This document shows positions 11,201 through 28,834 of a stretch of DNA of 64,000 nucleotides, piece by piece. A program made the position numbers and the translations under genes. Numbering within the stretch: the first letter of the stretch is position 1; each line of letters starts with the position of its first letter. A model generated the notes under the pieces. That model saw only the letters and a list, made by a program, of their open reading frames with translations. It searched no databases and was not told the DNA's origin. The stretch lies in NCBI RefSeq assembly GCF_035083965.1, contig NC_089726.1, positions 14,885,501 through 14,949,500 of the forward strand, given 5' to 3'. The DNA comes from Branchiostoma lanceolatum. Taxonomy: Eukaryota > Chordata > Leptocardii > Amphioxiformes > Branchiostomatidae.

Positions 11201-13724
11201 GCATTGCGGAGATGGAGGAAGAGGCGTATGAGGAGCCCCCGCGACCAATAGTGCACGTGGATCCTGACTCCAGTGTTAGTGAGCTGGTGGTGCACGCAGC
11301 ACAACAGATGCAGGACAGACACTTCACGGTCAGGGATGTGGAGGGGTGGATACAGGAGAACTTCAGCATGGATGTAGCAGCTGGCGTGGACCTGAGGGCC
11401 AAGATACAGGAGGCCTACACACAGTGCTACAGGGAGGGTACGCTACCTGCAACGGCTTTAAACAGTTCAACTGTACAGGGCCATGTGGATGTGGATTCTT
11501 CCAGACAAGCAGCATTTGTGGATGTAAGATACTATTTTGCTTATAATTCTGAACTCTAACTATAAGGAAACTTTTGGCAATGGCAAATCCAACTATCCTA
11601 AGCAGTAAATATTATAGGTAATATAGTATGGCATTTTTGGCAGTAAGTCTCATTGGATTGTAAATTTTTCACTATTGAGCAAGGCTGGAGTTGACTTAGT
11701 TTGGGTGGAACAAAAGTGTAATTTTTCCAAGGCCTGTTGCTGGTACATGTACTAGATTATGATATATCATGGCGCATGATTTTTACATGTTAAACAGAAA
11801 ATGGCAGGTGCTTTTCAATAAAATCTAAAGAAATGTTCAGTCATTGAAGATTATCAAAAGTACCTATGAAATGCATGCATGATTTATATTCTATAAGTTA
11901 TATTTGACAAAGGTTTTCATGATTTACTGAAAGGAGGAGAACTTAAGATGTGCAAAGCAATTCAAGAGACTAAGCCAACTGTTTGATGTGGTTGTGTTTC
12001 AGCCCAAAGCAACAGAGCCCTATCCAGTTATGCTGGTTTGTCACCAGAGTCTCCAGCAAGATGCAAGCAGCACAGATGATGCTCAGGCTACTATGGACAG
12101 TAGAGATGATCCTCAACAGGAAGTGGACTCCTCAGATGTCCGCCAGGCAGAGATGGATATAGCAGACAACTGTGAGCTGAATGCAGCCACCACACGTATA
12201 GTTATGCCAACCTTAGCTAGAAATGATGATCTGCATGGTGCAGGCAGCTCAGATAACATTTCGACAAACATGATGGGTATGGGAGTCAATCCAAGCATGC
12301 CCAGTGCTGCCAAATCCTCGCCTGTCATAGATATCACAGACGACGCCTCACCTATCATCGATCTCACCGACGACGTTTTACCAAACCTGACTGGCAACAC
12401 AGTAACATCGCAGACCAAGAAAAGTAGTCCTTGTGATGACCAGCCTCACGAACATGGCACAACCGGTCCACAGCCCGAGGCAAACAACAGTACTGACCCT
12501 CAGGCTAACAAGAAGAGCATTGATAACGCCCAAGAAACCGCAAACAATAAGGAAGACCCAGAGTCTAATCAAGTTGCCAACAACACAGTCAATCGTGTGC
12601 CAAGTAAGGACAGCAAAAGTAACAAAGAAAGCCATGATCTTCAGGTCAGCATGGACAATGAACTTGACAACAAAACAGACCTGCCTCCTTGTACAGACAG
12701 CACAGATACAAGCCAGTCGGGTACATGGTACAAAGATGACTCCAAGTCAACTACAAATCCAAACGGCACCCAGAGGAGTATCAACAAAACAATAGAGGAC
12801 CTATGGCTTAGCAAGAACAGTCTGCATACTGGCAAGGACAGCAGTGAAGACCCTCTGTCTAACAAGGAAGACATCCTTCAGTCAGACCAAGATGTCACTG
12901 AAGACTCCAAGTCTGAAGACCCTCCGTCTAGTAAGGACAGTAAAGATGTCCTCCAGTCAGACACAGACATCACTGACGACTTTAAGTCTGAAGACCGTCC
13001 GTCTAGCAAGGAAAGCCAAGACATCCTTCAGTCAGACCAAGACGTCACTGAAGACTCCAAGTCTGAAGACTTTCCGTCTAACAAGGAAAGCCAAGACATC
13101 CTACAGTCAGACACAGACATCAATTATGATTCCAAGCCTGAAGACCCTCTGTCTAGCAAGGAAAACCAAGACATCCTCCAGTCAGACCAAGATGTCACTG
13201 ATGACTTCAAGTCTGAAAATCATCCATCCAGCAAGGACAGCAAAGACATCCTACAGTCAGACACAGACATCACTGAAGACCCTCCGTCTAGCAAGGACAG
13301 TGAAGATGTCCTCCAGTCAGACCAAGATGTCACCGATAACTTCAAGTCTGAAGACCCTCCATCAAGCAAGGAAAGCAAAGACATCTTCCAGTCAGACACA
13401 GATGCTAAGGATGACTTCAAGTCTGAAGACCATCCGTCTAGCAAGGAAAGCCAAGACATCCTCCAGTCAGACACAGACATGACTGATGACTTTAAGTCTG
13501 CTCCAGATTGTTGTGACGATGTGACGACCTCTGGCCCTCCATTGCTGAGTCCACAGAGAGGTGTCCTAACACAGGTGCCATCCCCCAAACCCAGCCCTCC
13601 CCTGCTGACCCCACAGAGAGTCCTGACTACAGATCACTCTTCAGAACATCCTTCATCCCCACCAGAGATAGATCTGTCTGTCTGCCTGCCCATCCAGTCA
13701 TCTGGCATCAAGCAGGAGAGATAA
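8203..13724 (+). CDS. Multi-winged-helix (SAMD1/KAT6-type) nuclear protein with SIM-bearing acidic repeat tail
   Basis: Two coding exons, 8203-11523 and 12003-13724, join in phase 0 (donor GAT|GTAAGA, acceptor TTTCAG|CCC) to give 1,680 residues. The ATG at 8203 has a good context (AACCATGG) and lies 25 nt after an acceptor (TTTTCAG), so open sequence upstream of it is intron. Exon 1 encodes repeated modules of about 70 residues at approximately 8-76, 172-244, 349-422, 456-525, 578-648, 677-747, 799-870, 885-945 and 948-1008, with a degenerate one at 1024-1085. They share a pattern of WILEAI, then ICKxV, then QLxLCxKEGSI, then a DGxxxY hairpin. This is the N-terminal winged helix of KAT6A/B and SAMD1, which in those proteins binds unmethylated CpG DNA. 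Residues 260-330 resemble the linker-histone-like second domain of KAT6. No PHD, MYST or SAM domain is present. Exon 2 adds two SUMO-interaction-like motifs (about 1214-1231) and a repeat tail. Nuclear chromatin binding is inferred. Confidence 0.87.
12841..13500 (+). repeat. 75-bp coding tandem repeat (25-residue acidic unit, nine copies)
   Basis: Within exon 2 of the winged-helix gene the unit reads roughly SEDPPSSKESQDILQSDxD followed by VTDDFK. Nine copies are visible; one is shortened. The variable position in QSDxD alternates: Q and T take turns through the first eight copies and the ninth has T again. This suggests that the array grew by duplicating a two-unit block. Because the array is repetitive, other frames and the opposite strand are also open over several hundred bases; these are shadows. 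Confidence 0.85.
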
Positions 13725-16700
13725 CTTAAGGTGGGCAGATTTCTTTATGTTTCTTATATTTTAACTATAGTAAAGTCAACTACTCCAAGGGGTCTGAATC
13801 AATACTATTGATACATCTGTTCTCTTAATGTACATGGTATGAAATACCTTTTATTCAATATTTGAAAAAGTTGTGTTGCCAGAATACTCCAAATTCTATA
13901 TTAGCAGTCGGATTGCAGAAGTGATTTTAGAGTACACTAATGTACTTGTAGATTGTAATGCTGTGTTATGAAGAAGTATGTACATTATGCACTACATATT
14001 TTAACGGACAAGAAGTTGCACCATCTGATTAACACCAGGCAAGTTTTGTTTCAACAGTTGAACTCAAGAGAATCCAACTTTTACCATCAGTGGTTACCCG
14101 GAGGAGAAGATGATTATCATCATTGAAGAATCTACACAACTATTCCAGGCTGAAGAGATAGCCACCATATGATTTGTTGACAAGAAAACAATACTAGTAC
14201 TTGTTGTTAACCTTTTTTTTGAGTGGCTTGTCCACCTCAACTTTGCTTTGCTTGCACAAAAAGTGTCAAAAGTGTTTGTTGAACATCTTTGTTCTGTTAA
14301 GGCTGCACCAATTCATGATCTTATTTCTGATTTGAAAAAACAGGTACATATACCATTCTGGGGACATATCACCCCCCCAAAGAAGTCTGTAGTTATTCAA
14401 GTTCTTGGTGAAATATCTATAACCATGTTATAATCTATTATGTTAAAATTTTGTTCCATGGATTTATTCAGGCATATATGGGTCCATCACAAAATGTTTA
14501 TTTCTCGCTCCATCAATTTTGTGCAAAAATTGGATAACCAAGAAGTCAGTGTGACCTAAGTGTTGCTGTTCAGATATCTGTTCATGTAGGTGTGGAAGTA
14601 TTGCTGTGATACCTACATGTAACTAAAGTATATGGAAACAAGAAATGCTGTCCTTTAAGAAAGAGGAAAAAATTGATTTCTAGTCTAGAATGCAGATTCA
14701 GATACTGTACAGAAAGTTGTTGTATGAAACAGCAGCTTTATTCTTCATGCAGAATCTTTATCAAGACATGTAACAATAACGCCTATTATGTATGAGACAG
14801 AGAGCGACAGAGTACTAGTACTTGTAAATATTCCAAGCTTCTGAAGGTATTGAGATAATTTCATAGTACGTATATACATGTATATTCTACCCATTTGTTT
14901 ATACAATGATTTTGCAATTGTAACAAAATCTGCTGCTCAGCTGTTGCGTAATTCCAGATCCAATGCGAAAGCCACAGTGTTGAAATAGTTAGAATGTGTT
15001 ACAGCCATTACGTAAAAGAATTGCTTTTCATGCCCTGCCACACAGTCGACTAGCTTCCGCCGTTTTTGTTGATCGACAGAGGGTTGCAGAATTTAAAGAT
15101 CGTCAGAGACTTAAGCATGTTTTTCACACAAGAATCTATTCCAATGGACGGGACTTGGGGACGTGAACATCGGCCAATATCAGAAAATTGCACAAAGATT
15201 GAAAGAATACTGGGCGTATTAATGCGAAAAATGCCATTTACAATTAGCAGACTCATCGGCCGATCGATTTTCGTGCTGTGTGACAGGGGCTTTACCCATA
15301 TGTTACAGTGAATTCATTACTAGTTTCTATGAGAAGACGAAATTAACATTACATTTGCTTTGTAGACGCTTAGCTATATAAATCTGAAGATAGAATACTT
15401 TCGCTATTTAAAATCAAATGTTGGAAGTGTATTAGAATAACTCAAGATCAAACACAGTGTATCCAGTATATGTGATGTTATTGAAATCCACTACAGCCTA
15501 CAGTATCTACAGTCAGATATTGATAGCTAATATTAAGTTGTTATTTATCACTTTTTTTGTTTAGATCTTTTTTTGTTGCTTTTTGCTTATTTCTAGTGTG
15601 TTGTAGATAGAATGTAATGCTGCAATATGCCATATACACTCTTAATTTCACTGTTAGATTTTCATATGAATTGTTAGATTATTAGATTAGTTGGCAAAAT
15701 TGTTAATGAAGACCAAAAAAAGATATTTCTAATTCACAGTTACTGTGTCGGATACATGTATTACAAGTTTCAGTCTTTGAGACGTTGTAATGTCATGACA
15801 GGTGAAGTACATGAAAACAACAAATATATGCATGTCCATTTGTTTGTTTTTGTTATATTCCCTACATCCAGTCATCATGCCTGTAACTATATACAAGTGT
15901 CACAGTGTGCTTGTTTCACTTCCATTACAAACCTGCACAGACAAAAGGAGGTACACATGTAGAAGGGAAATGTCTTTTGTTTCTTACTTGAGTGTTATTT
16001 GTGGAAAAAGTTTGTTTTTTTGTTCACCAAATTAACACTTGATTATAGCATGTGCTCCCTCCGCACAAAGTCATGTTTTGACATTGAATAACAAATATCA
16101 CAAAGATAACAATGACATAACATAAGGAGAACAGAAAAACCATGCTGATAAAACCAGTTTCATTTCTGAAGGTATGGAAGGAGATAGTGTTGGAAGCCTT
16201 TTTTTACAATAAGATTGGAGATAATTCTTCATACTTAATTTAGGACAGTGTTGTAGACATGCATTGTATAAGTCCTTTCTTTTAAAATTTGCTGGCGTCA
16301 TTCCTGTACTAGCTATAGGAAGCAGCATTTACGCTACCGTACAATACAGACCAGCATTTAGGGCAACGTATGTATGAAAATGATTCTAACACAGGACGAA
16401 AGCAGCTCTTTGAGCACTCTTAAAGCATGCTTAAAGATTCCGTTTTGGGACTCTTTACGTCACTTTACTTAATACTTACGCGGGCTTAAATGTTATATTT
16501 ACGCTATCTTTAGGTATGCACTTAAACGTGCTTTGTGGCACCATTTAAGCAACCGTTTAAACAATGTGAACTTAGCTTAAATCTTAACTTTTACGCTACG
16601 TTAACTTTTAGCATCGTAATCTTTAAATCAATAGACATACGCCGCATTTAAGCCTCCGTAAATCGTACGTCGTGGCACTCATTTAAGCGACGTTTCAGCA

Positions 16701-17037
16701 CGGTAAAATAAGCTTAAAACCAAATTTTTGGTCGCCGTAAAGCTGTTGTAAAGATCTATCTTTAAACTTTATTCAAGCTCAATTAATGTCCCTTAAATTC
16801 TGTTGTGTGTGCTACATGCACGTGTTTGTGCTTGGGTCTTTAATTTAATGTTCAGCATCATTTCAGGTATCATTTCAATTTGTGTATTTTATTTCAACGC
16901 CAGCTGCTGAGTCAGTCATATTTTAGCTCCGTCTTCAGCTTCTAGGTCTTAAGGTCCACTCAACACGTTTTATCTTGAGATCTGCATTCCTCACTCAGCC
17001 CTCATCCCTTCAGAAGTCTCAGGCCCCGTAGCCCTCT
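13725..17037. other. Intergenic region between convergent genes
   Basis: The winged-helix gene ends at 13724 and the ZU5/Death gene ends at 17038 on the opposite strand, so this is a 3'-to-3' gap. It is AT-rich. A small GC-richer patch at about 15.03-15.30 kb has overlapping short open frames on both strands but no recognised product. A cluster of TTTAAGC-like motifs at 16.3-16.8 kb is listed separately. Confidence 0.5.
16322..16770. repeat. Cluster of short TTTAAGC/GCTTAAA and TTTACGCTA motifs
   Basis: In about 450 bp there are many copies, in both orientations, of a CATTTAAGC / GCTTAAA word and three of TTTACGCTA, interspersed with GTAAA and CGTTTAA. The density of this vocabulary is unlike the flanks. 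No ORF or RNA gene is apparent. It could be a decayed element with subterminal motif arrays; this is unproven. Confidence 0.4.
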
Positions 17038-24385
<7,348 letters not shown>

Positions 24386-27300
24386 GGTTTCACTAGTGTG
24401 CTTGTCCCCTACTAAAGCTCATAACGTTTTTTGTGGTCCTCTGTGGCTTTTGGCTCGCTCCTAATAGTTGGGCGAGAGGAAATAACCTGGTAATTGGGTG
24501 CTATCATTGTGTCAGTATTTGGTAACTATACACTTGTAACGTCTTTCTACAAACAAACAAAATGGAGGGGGATCAAACATTATGTTGTGACAGAGACTAA
24601 AGACAGTAAGATGTGGTCGAGTCGATTATCTTAATATCTGTGATTTTTATGATTCGAACGTTTATGTTGGGGAAAAGCAAGGAGTGGTACTAAAAAAAGG
24701 CTAATCAAGTTTGTCCATTGCAAAGTGGGTCATTTCCAACCTATTAAACCACAGCAACACTCTACCATACGTCAGTATGGCCCTAATTATGTGTTTATGA
24801 CGACTCCTTACCCAGACACTCAACAAGGTCGGTAAACATTCAACTCGTGAAGACATCACGATTGGTGGATGTCTTACCTGTCTCCTTAGCGACGTATAAA
24901 CAGCACACAACCACTACCGACATTTGCGCACAGTAATGTTTATGGTAGGAAAATATGTCTGAAGCAAGTCAGAGTAGAGAACCGGGAATTAATTGCCAGT
25001 CTACCACGTATTGTTTTGTGACTAGTACTGAAAAACACTCATAAATATCTTGCCATGACCACGAGCTTAATGCTGTATATTCCTCACACAGTCATACGAA
25101 CGATAAACAATTTAAAAGAAGAACAATGACTTTTAATCAGCTGTCAAACGGAATGACTTACACGTAAAACCTGACAATAGTTATTACAGAAATGTTTAAA
25201 GCGCTTTGAAACTCTATTATTTGGCACTCGCGAGTATCCACGAAGCAATGCAAGCTTCTAGTTGTCATAAATCTAGAGGTAATACTATACATGTCTGAAC
25301 TTTTGTTCTATCATTCCTTAGAGAAAAACATGCACCACAGTGACCATGAGACGGCACGTCTGGAAAAAAGTAATTTTCACTGTCATGTTCTAAACACCTG
25401 CAGCGGTAGGATTAAGTACATCTGGCACAGGCTGCACAAAAACAACAGTACAGGTACAGTACAATATACACAGCTGTAGTGCCGAAACAACTGCCTTTAT
25501 TATAGAAATTATACATTATGTACCACAACAGTTGTTCTTAATATAGTCTGAACGCGACTTGCACTATTATTCAAAGGTGCATCGACGGAGATCTCTTTTG
25601 ACTATGTTGTTGCTGTTGTCTATTTCTTTTTAGTCTGTATGTTTATCAATGAAAACTTATAACTCCCAAGACAAGTAAATATGCCCAAAAAGTCATTCTT
25701 AGTAAAAGCCTCTCTTGGCAACTCATTGCAAATAAACTGTTCGAAAATTTCTTTATGCGATTCTAACATGACAAGGTCAAGTGATGTTTTTCCACTATTA
25801 CTAATCTTTGCGCGGGGATTATTCACATCCGCTATGTCTTAGCGCTAGTAAAGCCCGTAAGAAATGTTACGCCGACAATGGCCCACTGTTCTTTTGACAA
25901 GCATTGTTATCACTTACTTGTGGTTATCTCGAGTCCCTTATTGGTCACGTTATGTCCACTCTTGTCCCCTCTTGAACCTCAGATACTTGTGAATCAAAGA
26001 AATGTTTAGATATGCACGTCTGGAGTGTCCAAAATAAGTTCTGACCAGGGTCAACACCAAACATAGACCTAAGAAAACAGAAGTCAGAGGAAAGCAAGTG
26101 CACCAATTGTCCCGTTACAGTCCGCAATGTCCCCCAGCGTACTGCAGCTTGGAACGGGGCCCCTTGGTGAAATCAGACAGCAAACGATGGAATGCACACG
26201 TACCACGTTGTAAAACGGTGAGTTGTGCCACTTCGCCTTTAAATGGGGGGGGGGTATAGATTTCGAAGAATGGATACTGAAATAAAGGTTGGGAATCATC
26301 TTTTATAACCACGTATACACTTACATACTAAAGAATATTGCATAAGAATGAACACAAATATTAGCTTTTATTATCAAGTTTGGCATAGAAATAAAACGTC
26401 CATGATAAAACACCTACCCTCTCCAAGAATGGACGGGTCTGTTTAGGCGTAGGCATGCTACATATAGTTTATGATCACTTGATGATCCCCCGGCTGATTG
26501 TGGGTATGTACATTGTTAACATATGACCATTTATAACTGGTTGACCTCGAGAAGGAAAAGGTCAGCGGGAATGGTGTTTTAACACTTGTTGACAAAACGT
26601 CCACATTATGTATGTGCTGAGAAAACAAGATACACTTGTACTGGGGATTTGTGCTCGGTGACGTCTGGTCGCACACAGATTACTTATCTCACTGCTGAAC
26701 AGCGAGTTCATTGATACCGCTAATGTATTTTCCGTGTAATGATGTGGTTTGTGCTATCTAAAGTTATGACTTTGCCCCTAGTCATTAAAACACAGGGACG
26801 GGCGTGTCACCTCTATCAAGGAGGTTTGCCTCTATCTATCCCGTCCCAAGGACAGGTGAGCGCCTGGCTTATGTCGCTAGGCAACTATAAATGTTATCTT
26901 CCGAAAGACGGTTATAAATCAATTACAATCCGTAATTGCTAGGATACTCAAGGATCTAATGGGCTACGAACGATGAACGTTGCAACTCTTCATGAACTAT
27001 TTGTTATGCGGGAGGGAACGGTATTGTCCCTCCTGTGCCGATACGGTTGCCAAGTGTTGGGGTTACGGCGGGTGGATTTTAATAGCATACAGTGTAACAG
27101 CCTTGTGCTGTGACATCACATCGATAGTTTCAACAAATTCTGTGGTAATGGTACATACACACCATTTGAGAGTTTGTCCCGTGTGACGTCATCAGTCCAA
27201 ATTGGAGCTGACATATGCTGGCAGAGGTAATGGTTTTCATCGTTTTGTCATCACAAATCAGGTCGCAATGCATTTCCTTACGATGCCTATCTACTGCCTT

Positions 27301-27494
27301 GGAAAGGATACGTTTATTCAAGTACAATTCTCAAATAAATGGAAAATGGTTTCAACATACATGTATATTTCCAAAGTATATCTTACGTTCGCGGACTTTA
27401 ACCGATGTTGACATCTTATTGTTGACGACTTTCTCGGAAGTAGCGGCGTTTGGACCGGCACACGACGGGCACCGCACACTCCTCTCTTGTCTTT

Positions 27495-27776
27495 TTAACA
27501 AAGGTAAAGTTTTCTAAATGACGACAGGGTTTCTCTGACAGTTCCATATTTGCAGATGAACCTACTCATCACGTACAAGAAGTGATGTGTACATATAGAA
27601 TACAACACGGGGCATTCCGCATCACCCTCGGTCCCAGCCCTCCCGCGGGTCGGATCGCCCTCCGGCCGTACCACAATGTTGGTGGTCTTGCCGTACATCT
27701 GCAGTGTGATGTACCAGTGGGGACCTCTAGCAGTCCAGGTTAACTTTGCACCTCTTTGAAGCAGATTTACCTGCAA
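27495..27776 (-). CDS. Possible orphan exon, product unrecognised
   Basis: An open frame on the minus strand follows a plausible acceptor (TTATCATTGCAG at about 27776). It is GC-rich against AT-rich flanks and reads like real protein in part (WTARGPHWYITLQMYGKT). It ends at a stop at 27495. I found no partner exon with confidence. It may be a terminal exon of an undetected gene, a pseudogene fragment or chance. Confidence 0.22.
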   Translation of the reverse strand: MQVNLLQRGAKLTWTARGPHWYITLQMYGKTTNIVVRPEGDPTRGRAGTEGDAECPVLYSICTHHFLYVMSRFICKYGTVRETLSSFRKLYLC

Positions 27777-28741
27777 TGATAATGTCAGTCGTTTAGCGGC
27801 GCCCTTTCTCGTAATGGCAAACGTTCAAGTTCTTGGCGAAGCAATATTGATTGATGCTGTTATGGTCCACAGTGGAATGACGAAAAGGCTTTTCGAAACA
27901 AGGACTCAGTCTCCGAACAAGGAAAGCGCTTTTATGTAAACAATGCATGAAGAAAAGGAAGGGTACATGGAATGAATACTCTGATGAATATATTTTTTTA
28001 GACGAGCAGATCCTTCATGCAGATTGATCATAGAGTTTCTAGGAGTTCCTTCGCCTTCATAAGCGGTCTATCATGCTGAAGAAAGACATCGAAAATGTTC
28101 GCACACAGTCGACAAGGCCGTTCCAGATCCTGCTACGTTGCCATGGATATATGATATGTATCACGATGAAGTGATTTTCTGTCACGCATGATTGCGAAAG
28201 AGGACAACGTATAATATAGACGACATCTTTTTTTACTAAACGGGTTTTTGGTGCACACACGGATTCCTTCTGGTTTCAAAACTACAAAAGATCAAACACC
28301 AATTGACGTTTAAAGCCAGTACCCGAGTGGAGAACTTGAATTGGCATTGCTTTCATTGGCATTGTTTTTAATGATCAAAACGCTCTCTTCTGCTAAATAC
28401 ATGCATTTGTTTGCTAACAAAGTAACCATAAAGTATACTATACTTTATCGTATATAATATATATATTTATCGTTTATAGCATTCTTTATGGTACCTGTAA
28501 CGTTACTAATAACAATTTGTTTAGTCCCAAGCAGACCGTATTTGGGGCCGAATGAATGAAGCAATTGCCCAATAGAGGGGTCTCAAGTTACCTTTAGAGT
28601 TAGCCGTCCTTTGTCCCATTTTTGTTGTTTTATTTTTGCCAATTTTTGCCATTTTATCACCCCCGAAATCAGTCTCACGGTGGAGAGTTACTGGGGTCTA
28701 CCAGGCAAGAGCTGGTCATGTATCCCATGATGCCGTGAGGA

Positions 28742-28749
28742 TGACGTCA
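28742..28749. promoter_or_regulatory. CRE/ATF consensus in the ARL8 promoter
   Basis: A perfect palindromic TGACGTCA lies 86 bp upstream of the ARL8 start codon, in a small CpG-containing stretch (GCCGTGAGGATGACGTCATGG). This is the binding consensus of CREB/ATF factors. Function is inferred from position and sequence only. Confidence 0.45.
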
Positions 28750-28834
28750 TGGCTGTCACATGATCCCCATGTCTGTGTGTCGCCCGGAGAAAGTGGTGAT
28801 TCTTCCGCAGCGTATTTCCTAAAAAATCTCCAAG

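Larger units (their letters stand above)
24386..28834. other. Divergent intergenic region between the ZU5/Death gene and ARL8
   Basis: This is the 5' flank of both neighbours. Apart from one weak exon candidate at 27.5-27.8 kb and the ARL8-proximal promoter, I see AT-rich unique sequence with no supported gene or repeat. Confidence 0.4.

Noticed and set aside
12844-13482. 212-codon plus-strand ORF in another frame and minus-strand ORFs over the repeat tail
   Set aside because: Shadows of the 75-bp coding repeat; the frame that continues the winged-helix exon in phase is the real one.
15050-15311. Overlapping 68- and 81-codon ORFs on opposite strands in a GC-richer patch
   Set aside because: No splice context, no recognised family, and short enough to be chance.
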